Numbered from the stretch's first letter, positions 55,041-63,865 are shown. The stretch: DNA of 64,000 nt from Rhizobiaceae bacterium (GCA_017643025.1 JAEPOG010000003.1:62001-126000); one strand, 5' to 3'. Numbers and translations are program-made. Notes: generated by a model not told the origin, from the sequence alone.

Positions 55041-55967
55041 ATGGGCATGGACAAGTCGAAGGAAGCGAACGGCGGCATGGACTGGCTTGAGGCCGAGCTC
55101 GCCGATACGCTGGACGAGGATTACGAGCTCGAGCTTTCCGAGCCGGCGATGTCGGAGGAAATCCGCCGCATCTACCGGACGATGCATCCGCCGACCATCG
55201 ACCGCCACACCTATTTCCATGAGTTGCTCAGGCTGCAGGCGGAGCTCATCAAGCTGCAGGACTGGGTCTCCTACCACAAGAAGAAGATCGTCGTGATCTT
55301 CGAGGGCCGCGACTCCGCCGGCAAGGGCGGCGTCATCAAGCGCATCACCCAGCGGCTCAACCCACGCGTCGCCCGTGTCGTCGCGTTGCCCGCCCCGTCC
55401 GACCGCGAGAAGTCGCAATGGTATTTTCAGCGCTACGTGCCGCATTTGCCGGCCGGTGGCGAGATGGTTCTGTTCGACCGCTCCTGGTACAACCGCGCCG
55501 GCGTCGAGCGCGTCATGGGTTTCGCTTCGCAAGACCAGGTCGAGCAGTTTTTCCACGACGTGCCGGAGTTCGAGCGCATGCTGGTGCGCTCGGGCATCCT
55601 GCTGATCAAATACTGGTTCTCCATCACCGACGAGGAGCAGCAGATGCGCTTCCTCATGCGCATCCACGACCCGTTGAAGCAGTGGAAGCTGTCACCGATG
55701 GATTTGCAGTCGCGCGTTCGCTGGGAGCACTACACCAGGGCGAAGGAAGAGATGCTTGCCCGCACCAATATCGAAGAGGCCCCCTGGCACATCGTCGAGG
55801 GCAACGACAAGAAGCGCGCAAGGCTGAACTGCATCGACCACCTGCTGACCCAGGTGCCCTACGAGCCGGTGCCGCACGAGGAGGTCGAACTCCCCGACCG
55901 CGTGTTCAATCCCAACTACGAGCGCAAGGTCCTGCCGCCGGAACTGTACGTGCCGCAGAAATATTGA
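55041..55967 (+). CDS. ppk2: Polyphosphate kinase 2
   Basis: About 308 residues. PPK2 transfers phosphate between polyphosphate and nucleotides. Walker A FEGRDSAGKGGVIKRI, the lid/active region FDRSWYNRAGVERVMGF, and RFLMRIHDPLKQWKLSPMD are family signatures; the length fits class I (NDP phosphorylation). The start is taken at 55041 (GCGGGG upstream); the ATG at 55047 is equally possible. It links to energy and stress metabolism. Confidence 0.93.
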   Translation: MGMDKSKEANGGMDWLEAELADTLDEDYELELSEPAMSEEIRRIYRTMHPPTIDRHTYFHELLRLQAELIKLQDWVSYHKKKIVVIFEGRDSAGKGGVIKRITQRLNPRVARVVALPAPSDREKSQWYFQRYVPHLPAGGEMVLFDRSWYNRAGVERVMGFASQDQVEQFFHDVPEFERMLVRSGILLIKYWFSITDEEQQMRFLMRIHDPLKQWKLSPMDLQSRVRWEHYTRAKEEMLARTNIEEAPWHIVEGNDKKRARLNCIDHLLTQVPYEPVPHEEVELPDRVFNPNYERKVLPPELYVPQKY

Positions 55968-56139
55968 GGGGCGGCTGAAGCTCACTCCGATTGCCAACAT
56001 CCCCGCGCCGAAATAGCGTGCGACGCCGGCAGATAATCCGACTGAAGCCGGTCGACGCTTGAGGGCGTCGCAAACCGCCGGTGCGTTGAGCCCTGGGGAG
56101 GGCCGGCGCGGGCGGGGTCGGTTTCAAACGGGGAAGCCA

Positions 56140-56520
56140 ATGCCTTTCATAGCCACTCTGTATTTCCGCACTGCCATTATTCTGTTGATCATCGGCATCG
56201 GGATCGGCCTGCACATGTCGATGGTCGGCGACCATGCGCCCATGGGCGCACATGCCCACCTCAATTTGCTCGGCTGGGTCACCGGCGCGCTGTTCGGCAC
56301 ATACTATGCGCTCAATCCCGGCAAGGCGTCGGGGCGCCTGCCGATGCTGCAATACGCCGTCCACATGATCGGTCTCGTGATCATGATCCCGGCGCTGTAC
56401 CTCATGCTCAAGGGTAATACGTCGCTCGAGCCGTTTGTGGCGGGCGGTTCGATGATCGTCTTCGCCGGCGTGCTTCTGTTTGGCTGGATCGTCTTCAGCG
56501 GCGACAGCAAGGCCGCCTGA
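56140..56520 (+). CDS. Four-helix membrane protein with HAHLNLLGW motif, paralogue of the 27020 gene
   Basis: About 126 residues and four hydrophobic helices. The segment GAHAHLNLLGWVTGALFGTYYALNP aligns with the equivalent helix of the protein at 27020-27418, and overall spacing is the same. The start has GGGGAAG. It stands alone between ppk2 and prfC. It resembles the haem-binding helix region of oxidase subunit I families, but no function is known. Confidence 0.6.
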   Translation: MPFIATLYFRTAIILLIIGIGIGLHMSMVGDHAPMGAHAHLNLLGWVTGALFGTYYALNPGKASGRLPMLQYAVHMIGLVIMIPALYLMLKGNTSLEPFVAGGSMIVFAGVLLFGWIVFSGDSKAA

Positions 56521-56542
56521 TCCCGCTACCGGCGGAGGCGGC

Positions 56543-58138
56543 TCAGGCCGCCTTCGCCGCGCCCGTCGCCTGATAGTCCTTCACCGCGTCGAAGCGGATG
56601 TCCTTCCAGCGTTCGGCCTCGTAGTTGAGGCCGAAGCCGTGCGGCGCCAGGAACACCGGGTCGCCGTCGAGATCGCGCGCCATGTCGCCCTTGTGGGCGT
56701 CGATGAAGCGCTGCAGTTCCGCTTTCTCGCCCGAAATCCAGCGGCAGACGGTGAAGCGCGCCGCCTCGAAATCGACCGGCAGCTGGTACTCGGCTTCAAG
56801 CCGCATCTTCAGGACGTCGAGTTGCAGCGCGCCGACCACGCCGACCATCGCCGGCGAGCCGTCCTCGGGCAGGAAGAGCTGCACCACGCCTTCTTCGGCC
56901 ATCTGCTGCAGCGCTTCCTTCAGCTTCTTCGCCTTCATCGCGTCGCCCAGGCGCACGCGGCGCAATATCTCGGGCGCGAAGTTGGGCACGCCGCGGAAAT
57001 GCAGCTCCTCACCCTCCGTCAGCGTGTCGCCGATCCTAAGCGTGCCGTGATTGGGGATGCCCACCACGTCGCCGGCGAACGCCTCGTCGGCGGTCACCCG
57101 GCTCTTGGCGAAGAAGAACTGCGGCGCTGACAGGCTGAGCTGTTTGCCGGTGCGCGTCAGCTTGGCTTTCATGCCGCGCTCCAGCCGGCCCGAGCATACC
57201 CGCACGAAGGCGATGCGGTCGCGGTGGTTGGGGTCCATATTGGCCTGAATCTTGAAAACGAAGGAGGTCATCTTGTCCTCCGTCGCCTCGACCCGCCGCC
57301 GGTCGGCGTCTTGCGCCCTCGGCTGCGGCGCCCATTCGCCCAGCGCCTCGATGAGGTCGCGCACGCCGAAATTGCGCAGTGCCGAACCAAAGAACACCGG
57401 CGTCAAATGCCCCTCGCGGAACGCGCTCATGTCAAAAGGCCGGCAGGCCTCGCGTGCCAGCTCCATCTCCTCGGTGAAGGTCTCGCGCTCGTTTTCGGGC
57501 AGCACGCCGGCGACGAGATCCGATTGCGGGCCGTTGACCTTCGTCCATTGTTCCTCGGCGTCGCCATGCCGCACCGCATTGTCGGCTAGGTGGTAGGTGC
57601 CGGAAAAGCTCCTGCCGCGTCCGATCGGCCAGGTCACCGGCGCGGTGTCGAGCGCCAGCTTCGCCTCGATCTCGTCGAGAATCTCGAACGGGTCGCGCGT
57701 TTCGCGGTCCATCTTGTTGACGAAGGTGACGATCGGGATGTCGCGCAGGCGGCACACCTCAAACAGTTTCAGCGTGCGCGGCTCGATGCCCTTGGCCGCG
57801 TCGATCACCATGACAGCTGAGTCCACAGCCGTCAGAGTGCGGTAGGTATCGTCGGCGAAGTCCTCGTGGCCCGGCGTGTCCAGAAGGTTGAAGACGTGGT
57901 CGCCATATTCGAAGGTCATCACCGAGGTGACGACGGAGATGCCGCGCTCGCGCTCGATCTTCATCCAGTCGGAGCGTGTCTGGATCTTGTCCTTCTTGGC
58001 CTTCACCTCACCGGCGAGCTGGATAGCGCCGCCGAAAAGCAGCAGCTTTTCCGTCAGCGTCGTCTTGCCGGCGTCCGGGTGCGAAATGATCGCGAATGTA
58101 CGGCGGCGCGCCACCGCGTCTTTCAGTGTCTCGGCCAT
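56543..58138 (-). CDS. prfC: Peptide chain release factor 3
   Basis: About 531 residues. RF3 is a translational GTPase that removes RF1/RF2 from the ribosome after termination. P-loop ISHPDAGKTTLTEKL, LLDTPGHEDFADDTY (G3) and FVNKMDRE (G4) define it, with GERLM-like domains after residue 280. The start at 58138 (MAETLKDAVARRRTFAI) fits the family; longer in-frame reading to 58237 is unsupported. Confidence 0.95.
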   Translation of the reverse strand: MAETLKDAVARRRTFAIISHPDAGKTTLTEKLLLFGGAIQLAGEVKAKKDKIQTRSDWMKIERERGISVVTSVMTFEYGDHVFNLLDTPGHEDFADDTYRTLTAVDSAVMVIDAAKGIEPRTLKLFEVCRLRDIPIVTFVNKMDRETRDPFEILDEIEAKLALDTAPVTWPIGRGRSFSGTYHLADNAVRHGDAEEQWTKVNGPQSDLVAGVLPENERETFTEEMELAREACRPFDMSAFREGHLTPVFFGSALRNFGVRDLIEALGEWAPQPRAQDADRRRVEATEDKMTSFVFKIQANMDPNHRDRIAFVRVCSGRLERGMKAKLTRTGKQLSLSAPQFFFAKSRVTADEAFAGDVVGIPNHGTLRIGDTLTEGEELHFRGVPNFAPEILRRVRLGDAMKAKKLKEALQQMAEEGVVQLFLPEDGSPAMVGVVGALQLDVLKMRLEAEYQLPVDFEAARFTVCRWISGEKAELQRFIDAHKGDMARDLDGDPVFLAPHGFGLNYEAERWKDIRFDAVKDYQATGAAKAA

Positions 58139-58238
58139 GTCAGGGGTCCGTATCGGTCGCGCGGGCTTATAGCGGTGCGGGGCGATTGTGTCGAACGGGA
58201 AAATTGGCGCGGCGCCGGCACTCGCCGCGCCTTTCATC

Positions 58239-58778
58239 TCACTCCCGCTCCGACTCCAGCCTGTCGATCTCGCGCTGCATCCTTGCCGCCGCGCGCCGGT
58301 TGAGCCACAGCACGCCGGCGAGAACCAGCACGATGATCGCCTGGATGAGCGCGAGTACGCCCTTGTCGGCGGCCGGGTTCAGCCACGCGCCGGCAAACAG
58401 CACCGCGAAGCCGGGGATCAGCGGCCCGACATACCACAGCCACACCGCTCGCAGCGCGTCGCGCTGCCGTTTCAGTGCGGCCATGTGGTAGCTGAACGTG
58501 CCGGTCGCACCGGGGTTTGCCGGCGTCGCAGAGGCCCTGACATGAAGCTGCCAGGCGACCACAGCAGCACCCGCCACCATCAGCAGCGAGCCTGCGACAT
58601 GGGTGAAAGCCTGTGCGCTGCCTTCCGGCATGCCGAAAAGGCCCAGCGCATTGAGGCCGAAGAACGCCGCCACCAGCCCGGCGGCGGCATATTCGATCCT
58701 GTTCCTGCGCCGCACGGCGCGCGTCAGGCAGTCGCTCTGCCGTTCGAGATATTCGGGCGAAAAGCTTGTCGCTTGCAT
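58239..58778 (-). CDS. Membrane protein cotranscribed with an ECF sigma factor
   Basis: About 179 residues with four hydrophobic helices (about 31-50, 61-80, 112-130, 136-153) and basic, helical termini. A strong AAGGAG site selects the start at 58778; an in-frame ATG at 58817 overlaps the sigma factor stop. The position just downstream of an ECF sigma gene suggests an anti-sigma or sensor role, but no zinc-binding or ASD motif is visible. Confidence 0.65.
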   Translation of the reverse strand: MQATSFSPEYLERQSDCLTRAVRRRNRIEYAAAGLVAAFFGLNALGLFGMPEGSAQAFTHVAGSLLMVAGAAVVAWQLHVRASATPANPGATGTFSYHMAALKRQRDALRAVWLWYVGPLIPGFAVLFAGAWLNPAADKGVLALIQAIIVLVLAGVLWLNRRAAARMQREIDRLESERE

Positions 58779-58813
58779 GGTCTGCTCCTTCCATAAAGTT
58801 CTGGGATCGTGGG

Positions 58814-59356
58814 TCATGGCTTACCGGCCTCGAACCGTGTTTTCAGAATGTCCTTGATGCGGCTGATCCGCGTCGCCACCGCGCCGGGCGTCAGCCCGGT
58901 GATCTCGCCGATATCGGCGGCATCGAGCTCCTCGAGGTAGAGCAGCATCACCTGCCGGTCGGCCGGGCGCAGCCCGCGGATCAGAGCATGCAGCCTGACC
59001 AGCAACTCGGCGCGGGCGACCTGTTCGTCCGGCGGAGCCTCCGCGCTCTTCGCTTCGCTGTCGTCCGGCTGCGTTTCCGCCATCAATCCGCGCCGTCGCT
59101 TGCCCGCGGCCGCGTGGCTCGCCGCCACATTGTGCGCCACCCGAAACACCCAGGTACGCAGCGAACTGCGCCCCTCGAACGCGGCGAGGCTGCGCCAGAG
59201 CTCGAGATGTATCGACTGCTCGAGATCGGCGCGTTCCGCCGGATTGGCCTCATGGGCAGCCGCCAGCCGGGCGATAGCAGCGCCGAACGTCTCCGATGCC
59301 TCGCGGTAGAGCGCTTCGCGGTCGCGCTGGTCTTTCTGGTTGCTGTCGTGGTGCAC
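58814..59356 (-). CDS. ECF-type RNA polymerase sigma factor
   Basis: About 180 residues starting at GTG 59356 (AGGA upstream). The sigma-2 region is seen in HLELWRSLAAFEGRSSLRTWVFRVAHNVAASH, and sigma-4 in LRPADRQVMLLYLEELDAADIGEITGLTPGAVATRISRIKDIL. A member of the extracytoplasmic-function group, it should direct transcription of a stress or envelope regulon, likely with the membrane protein encoded next to it. Confidence 0.88.
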   Translation of the reverse strand: MHHDSNQKDQRDREALYREASETFGAAIARLAAAHEANPAERADLEQSIHLELWRSLAAFEGRSSLRTWVFRVAHNVAASHAAAGKRRRGLMAETQPDDSEAKSAEAPPDEQVARAELLVRLHALIRGLRPADRQVMLLYLEELDAADIGEITGLTPGAVATRISRIKDILKTRFEAGKP

Positions 59357-59438
59357 GGGCTCGTCCTGCTTTCGACAAGGTAGTCGCCCGCCCGCCGGGT
59401 TTCTTACGCCTCCGTTTTGACGACTTTTCGATTCAGCG

Positions 59439-59555
59439 CTAGGCGAGAAGCACGCGGTGCGGCGGATCCCAGGCAAGCACCTCGCCCCAGTCGCACTCGC
59501 TGCCGCCTGGGGCGGCATTCTGGAAGGCTTCGCTGCGAAAGTTGCGGCGGCCTGA
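59439..59555 (-). pseudogene. Remnant of an SRPBCC/AHSA1-family gene
   Basis: A stop-bounded minus-strand frame encodes ...GSECDWGEVLAWDPPHRVLLA and then a TAG, a stretch very like the centre of AHSA1-type SRPBCC proteins (typically [20 protein letters not shown]). No start or downstream half is present: upstream is a stop at 59558, downstream the ECF operon. It looks like a leftover from a deletion in the 234-base gap 59357-59590. Confidence 0.45.
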
Positions 59556-59590
59556 TCAGTCGTCCTGCCCAGTCAGCTCCCCGGAGTCAC

Positions 59591-60385
59591 TCAGACTGCG
59601 ATCGGCAGTCTCTGTGTCCGGGGAGCGAAGGCGCTGACCGTCACGCCCTTCGAACCGATGGTGACGAAGCTGTCCGAAGGCACCGGCTGCCACGCCGGGC
59701 CGTTGCCGTCGAGCGGTTCCGACACCAGCGAGCGTCCGTTCGCGCTCTCGGAGAGATAGAGCGTTGGCGCAAAACGGTCGGTCGCGTAGCGCACGGCGTG
59801 CAACGCCGTGCCGTCAGAGAGAGCGGCGGTCAGCCTAATATGCGGTTCGATGCCGGCGCGTTCGGCCGCCGCGATCACCCGCGCCACGGCGCGCTCGGTG
59901 GCGCCGAGCGGGTCCGAATCCAGCCCTTCGTCGAGCATCAGCAGAAACAGCAGTTCCGAATCCGTCGTGCCGTGCCGGCTGGCATAGAGCGTGTCTGGCA
60001 GGCTGTTTTCCAGAGTGCGCCGGATGGCGGCGAAATCGCCGATCTGCCCGTTATGCATGAACGCCCAGCGCCCGCAGGCGAAGGGATGGCAGTTGTCGCG
60101 GCTGGTCGCGCCAACGGTGGACGCCCGCACATGGGCGAGGAACAGGCGCGAGCGCACCTGCCGGCAGAGGTTGAGCAGGTTCGGGTCCGACCACGCCGGC
60201 AGAATGTCGCGATAGAGCCCCGGTTCCTCGCGCTCGCCATACCAGGCGACGCCGAAGCCGTCGCCATTGGTCGCTGTCTTCGCTTGCTGCGCGCAGTGGC
60301 TCTGCGCGATCAGCGAATGGCTGGGCGCCGAAACGATGTCTTCCAGGAAGATCGGCTTGCCGAGATAGGCGGCCCAGCGGCACAT
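59591..60385 (-). CDS. Class II glutamine amidotransferase
   Basis: About 264 residues, a stand-alone GATase II (YafJ/EgtC-like). After Met removal Cys2 (MCRWAAYLG) is the nucleophile; NGDGFGVAWYG, FLAHVRAST and FMHNGQIGDF are the usual active-site segments. It hydrolyses an amide of a gamma-glutamyl compound, substrate unknown. The start is fixed by the Cys2 requirement. It follows the DUF6356 gene by four bases. Confidence 0.88.
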   Translation of the reverse strand: MCRWAAYLGKPIFLEDIVSAPSHSLIAQSHCAQQAKTATNGDGFGVAWYGEREEPGLYRDILPAWSDPNLLNLCRQVRSRLFLAHVRASTVGATSRDNCHPFACGRWAFMHNGQIGDFAAIRRTLENSLPDTLYASRHGTTDSELLFLLMLDEGLDSDPLGATERAVARVIAAAERAGIEPHIRLTAALSDGTALHAVRYATDRFAPTLYLSESANGRSLVSEPLDGNGPAWQPVPSDSFVTIGSKGVTVSAFAPRTQRLPIAV

Positions 60386-60389
60386 TTCG

Positions 60390-60605
60390 TCAGCGGCTCC
60401 GGTTGTGGGTGCGTTCGGCGAGCTCGCGCACGATGCGGCTCGCCGTCGTTTCGAACAGGAAGGGCAGCAGCGCGTGGACGAGCGCAGCACCCGCGGCCAG
60501 CCCTAGGCGCGAGGCAAACCACGCCGCGAACGCCATGTGGCCGAAATAGCTTTCGCCGACGGCGGCGGGATGGTCGGTGAACAGGTTGGCGATACGTGTG
60601 GTCAT
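60390..60605 (-). CDS. DUF6356 family small membrane protein
   Basis: A 71-residue protein with the pattern LFTDHPAAVGESYFGHMAFAAWF and a hydrophobic ALVHALLPFLF helix, characteristic of DUF6356. GGAG lies upstream. It is the first gene of a two-gene unit with the amidotransferase, divergent from an Lrp regulator. Confidence 0.72.
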   Translation of the reverse strand: MTTRIANLFTDHPAAVGESYFGHMAFAAWFASRLGLAAGAALVHALLPFLFETTASRIVRELAERTHNRSR

Positions 60606-60691
60606 GGTCGTCTCCGATTCGGCTGATTGCCGAACGATGCCACTTCCTCTGGCGCGAATTGTCCCAATTGATCCTTGAGAATTGGTAACTG

Positions 60692-60708
60692 TTGGGACAT
60701 CATCCCAA
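60692..60708. promoter_or_regulatory. Putative Lrp operator
   Basis: TTGGGA-CATCA-TCCCAA inverted repeat ends three bases before the Lrp start codon. A further GTCCCAA at 60661-60667 pairs with TTGGGAC at 60692-60698. Lrp/AsnC proteins bind such repeated sites; the position suits autoregulation and control of the divergent DUF6356 gene. Confidence 0.5.
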
Positions 60709-60710
60709 GA

Positions 60711-61181
60711 ATGAACGACGAACTGGACTCGACCGACCGCCGGCTGCTGGCCGAACTGCAGCGCGACGCATCGCTGACGGTCGATCAGCTGTCGGAGCGG
60801 CTCTCCCTGTCGCGCAATGCCTGCTGGCGGCGCGTCAAGCTGCTGGAGGAGCGCGGCGTCATCACTGGCCGGGTTGCGCTGGTCGACGCGGAGAAGGTCG
60901 GCGTCGGCCTGTCGGTCTTCGTCATCGTGCGCACCTCGCACCACGACCCGGACTGGCTGCGCAAATTCCGCGAGGCGGTTGTATCCTTTCCGGAGATCAC
61001 CGGCGTCTATCGGATGTCCGGCGATCTCGACTACATCCTGCGGGCCCGTGTCGCCGACGTCAGGGCCTATGACCGGCTCTACCAGCGCCTCATCGCCAGG
61101 GTGCCGCTCAACGACGTCTCGGCATCCTTCGTCATGGAGGAGATCAAAGAGACGACGGTGGTGCCGGTCGAGTTGCGCTAG
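60711..61181 (+). CDS. Lrp/AsnC family transcriptional regulator
   Basis: About 156 residues. The N-terminal HTH (LDSTDRRLLAELQRDASLTVDQLSERLSLSRNACWRRVKLLEERGVITG) is followed by the RAM ligand-binding domain (SGDLDYILRARVADVRAYDRLYQRLI). It likely responds to an amino acid and controls itself and its divergent neighbour. The start is 60711 (MNDELDSTDRR). Its stop overlaps the convergent AlkC-like gene by four bases. Confidence 0.9.
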   Translation: MNDELDSTDRRLLAELQRDASLTVDQLSERLSLSRNACWRRVKLLEERGVITGRVALVDAEKVGVGLSVFVIVRTSHHDPDWLRKFREAVVSFPEITGVYRMSGDLDYILRARVADVRAYDRLYQRLIARVPLNDVSASFVMEEIKETTVVPVELR

Positions 61182-62281
61182 CCTTCAAGGTCGAAGCCAC
61201 CTTCCGCCAGCACCTTGCCATTGACCATCAGCTCCACCCTGTGGTGGCCGGGATAGTGCTTGCGGGTCGTGAAATCACGGATCGCGCGCTTGATCGATAG
61301 CGGCTGACGCGCCCCGGCTGGCAGGTCGAATTCCTTCAGCTTGAAAACCTTGCGGGAAGGCGCGCCGTTCTTCTTCACGTAGTAGACCGCGTAGTCGGCC
61401 ACGAGCCGCTGGTCCTTCTTCGAAGTCGACACGATCTCGCCGATTATGGCGACATGAGCGCCGAGCGTCACCGCACCCGGCGTCACTGCAAAACCGTCGA
61501 TGCGCACTTCGGCCGCCCCGCTGGCGCCCACCAGCGCAAGCGCATTTGCGTCGCCCTTCTTGATCAGAGTCCGCAGCGCATGTTTGGCGATCCAGGCCGT
61601 GCGTTCGTTGCCGCGGTCCCAGCCGGACAGGGTTTCCAACAGCAGGCCGGGATGGTCCTTGCCGATGTCGTTGAGGTGGTTGGCGACCGACTTGCGGACA
61701 TAGAGGCTGGAGTCGGCGCGAAGCGTCTGCAGGATCGGCAGCGCGGGGGATGGATCGTCAATCAGCGCCTTCAACTGGAACGACCATGGCAGGCGCGGCC
61801 GCGATCCTTCACTGGCCAGCCGTCGCACATGCTCGTTCTGGTCCTTGGCCCAGCCGCGCATGACACCGAGCGCCCGCTCCTGATCGTCGAGCAGGAAATG
61901 CCGCACGGCGAATTCCGACGAGCCGAAGCGGGTGAAGAAGGCAAGCGCTTGCATCGACAGGTCGAAATGGTCGCGGCCGTAGAGCGCCACATATTCCGGC
62001 AGGATCATCGATGCGAAATTGTGCCCGATGCGCGGCGCGAGTTCGTTCAGAACCGGCAGGACCTGCTCATAGGGCAGCGGCAGGGCAGCGTGCAGCGCCT
62101 CCGCGCCCTGCCTCAGCCGCTGCATGATGGAGAGATCGTCGAGATCCTTGGTAGCCACCGCGAGGAAGCGCTTCCTGTCGAAGGCCGGCGACACCGCCTC
62201 GGCCTCGCCGGCAATATTACGGAAGCGCTCGCGATTGAAGATTTCCTTCAGCGCCGGCGCGCTTGCCTGGTCTTCGGCCAT
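61178..62281 (-). CDS. AlkC-like DNA alkylation repair protein
   Basis: About 367 residues beginning at 62281 behind AGGAG. The first 240 residues are HEAT-like alpha repeats of the AlkC/AlkD DNA glycosylase superfamily (RLASEGSRPRLPWSFQLKALIDDPSPALPILQTLRADSSLYVRKSVANHLNDIGKDHP). The last 110 look like a beta-sandwich (GAHVAIIGEIVST...YAVYYVKKNG), matching the C-terminal immunoglobulin-like domain known in AlkC. It would excise alkylated bases such as 3-methyladenine or 3-methylcytosine. Confidence 0.82.
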   Translation of the reverse strand: MAEDQASAPALKEIFNRERFRNIAGEAEAVSPAFDRKRFLAVATKDLDDLSIMQRLRQGAEALHAALPLPYEQVLPVLNELAPRIGHNFASMILPEYVALYGRDHFDLSMQALAFFTRFGSSEFAVRHFLLDDQERALGVMRGWAKDQNEHVRRLASEGSRPRLPWSFQLKALIDDPSPALPILQTLRADSSLYVRKSVANHLNDIGKDHPGLLLETLSGWDRGNERTAWIAKHALRTLIKKGDANALALVGASGAAEVRIDGFAVTPGAVTLGAHVAIIGEIVSTSKKDQRLVADYAVYYVKKNGAPSRKVFKLKEFDLPAGARQPLSIKRAIRDFTTRKHYPGHHRVELMVNGKVLAEGGFDLEG

Positions 62282-62349
62282 GGCGAATCTCCTGTCCGGC
62301 GGCACCTTACAACCATGCGCCGCCGGATATGTCAGGAGAGCAACGGCGC

Positions 62350-62817
62350 TCAGCGCGCAGCCAAATATAGCTCAAGGCCGTCCAGCGTTTCGTTCCAGCC
62401 CATGGCGTGGCCGTCCCGCGATGCGTCAGACAGGAAGAACGCCTGGTGGAAAGTAAGCTGCGTCTTGCCGCCACCGAGATCCTTGAGAGTGATGGTCACG
62501 ACCGTCTCGTGCTCGGCATTGCCTGCTTCGTCCTGCCAGGCATGTGTGAAGACGATCCGTTCCGGCGGGGTAAGTTCCTTGTACACGCCGCCCACCCAAT
62601 TGTCGGTGCCGTCAGGTGCCCGCAGGCACGATCGGTAGCGGCCGCCCTCCCGGATGTCGTTTTCGGCGTGAGGCACGGTGAAACCCTTCGGGAAGAACCA
62701 GTGTTTCATGTGGTCCTCCTCGGTCCAGCAGGCATAGACCAACTCGCGCGGCGCTTCGAATGTCCGCTTGATCGTCAGTTCCGGCCTTGTCCCGGGCTTG
62801 GTAGCGGAAGCATTCAT
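62350..62817 (-). CDS. SRPBCC/AHSA1 family protein
   Basis: About 155 residues. A START/AHSA1 fold with FEAPRELVYACWTEEDHMKHWFFPKGF, YKELTPPERIVFTHAW and the closing GWNETLDGLELYL. Such proteins bind hydrophobic small molecules or act as chaperone-related factors. Its start overlaps the stop of the ArsR gene by one base (TAATG), so the two are coupled, the widespread ArsR-SRPBCC pair. Confidence 0.9.
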   Translation of the reverse strand: MNASATKPGTRPELTIKRTFEAPRELVYACWTEEDHMKHWFFPKGFTVPHAENDIREGGRYRSCLRAPDGTDNWVGGVYKELTPPERIVFTHAWQDEAGNAEHETVVTITLKDLGGGKTQLTFHQAFFLSDASRDGHAMGWNETLDGLELYLAAR

Positions 62818-63152
62818 TAAGCATCTCCCTTGGTCTGGATCGTCTTGAGGTAGGCGTCGAGATTGTCGAGCCGGTCGTCCCAGTAGCGCCGGTAGTCCTC
62901 CAGCCATGCGGCGAGATCGCGCAGCGGATCGGGCCTGAGCTTGCGCGGCCGAAACTGCGCCATGCGGCCCTGTTCCACCAGCCCCGCGCGTTCCAGCACC
63001 TTCAGATGCTTGGACACTGCCGGGAAACTCATGTCGAAGGGTTCGGCCAGTTCAGATACGGTCGCCTCGCCGCTCGCCAGCCGGGCGACGATCGCCCGTC
63101 TCGTCGGATCGGCCAGAGCCGAAAGGGTGAGGCTCAGGGGATCGCTGCTCAT
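62817..63152 (-). CDS. ArsR/SmtB family transcriptional regulator
   Basis: A 111-residue winged-helix protein (LSALADPTRRAIVARLASGEATVSELAEPFDMSFPAVSKHLKVLERAGLV). The metal-site Cys of classical ArsR is absent, as usual for members linked to SRPBCC genes. Its promoter contains a GTTAATTAAC palindrome. It probably represses its own two-gene operon. Confidence 0.9.
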   Translation of the reverse strand: MSSDPLSLTLSALADPTRRAIVARLASGEATVSELAEPFDMSFPAVSKHLKVLERAGLVEQGRMAQFRPRKLRPDPLRDLAAWLEDYRRYWDDRLDNLDAYLKTIQTKGDA

Positions 63153-63168
63153 GGTACTATACCGCTTG

Positions 63169-63178
63169 GTTAATTAAC
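63169..63178. promoter_or_regulatory. Possible ArsR operator
   Basis: GTTAATTAAC, a 10-bp palindrome 17 bases upstream of the ArsR start, inside an AT-rich promoter segment. Position and length fit a small winged-helix repressor. Confidence 0.4.
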
Positions 63179-63294
63179 TACTCGGTTCAATATAAAAGAT
63201 GCCAAGGCCCGTCAAGCGGTCCCGACGTGCAATTCCGTTGGATAGTCGCGCGGGCAAATTGACCCGCGTGCGCAGGCGGAGGAATCTCGGAACT

Positions 63295-63765
63295 ATGCGA
63301 GTCATCGATTCTGCCCCCGCGCTTGCGGTCGTCCGGCTTCCTCATGCCGAGGGGTTGGCCCTTCCGTCCTATGAATCGGCTGGCGCGGCGGGCATGGACT
63401 TGCGCGCTGCCGTGCCGGAAGACCGGCCGCAGATACTTGTCGCGGGAAAGCGTGCGCTCGTTCCGACGGGGCTCATCCTTGAAATCCCCGACGGTTTCGA
63501 GGGTCAGGTCCGCCCGCGTTCGGGTCTGGCACTCAAGCATGGCATCACCTGCCTAAACACGCCGGGCACCATCGACAGCGACTATCGCGGCGAGGCGAAG
63601 GTATTGCTCGTCAATCTCTCCGACGAGGATTTCGAGATCACCCGCGGCATGCGCATCGCCCAGCTCGTCATTGCGCCGGTCACGCGCGCCCGCATAGAGG
63701 AGAGGGTGACCGTCTCCGAGACGGCGCGCGGCGCCGGCGGCTTCGGCTCCACCGGCACCGGCTAG
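63295..63765 (+). CDS. dut: dUTP diphosphatase
   Basis: About 156 residues of the trimeric dUTPase family with its five motifs visible: [39 protein letters not shown] and the flexible C-terminal [10 protein letters not shown]. It hydrolyses dUTP to dUMP. In many alphaproteobacteria dut follows coaBC; here it lies 10 kb away. GGAGG is 12 bases before the ATG. Confidence 0.95.
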   Translation: MRVIDSAPALAVVRLPHAEGLALPSYESAGAAGMDLRAAVPEDRPQILVAGKRALVPTGLILEIPDGFEGQVRPRSGLALKHGITCLNTPGTIDSDYRGEAKVLLVNLSDEDFEITRGMRIAQLVIAPVTRARIEERVTVSETARGAGGFGSTGTG

Positions 63766-63865
63766 GGTTTCTGGCAGGAACCTGCATCTGGACCATCGGG
63801 AATCCGTTGCGCGCCGCGCCTGCCGCACTATCTTCCGCCGTGAGCCAAGGTGAGGAGCTTTTCCG

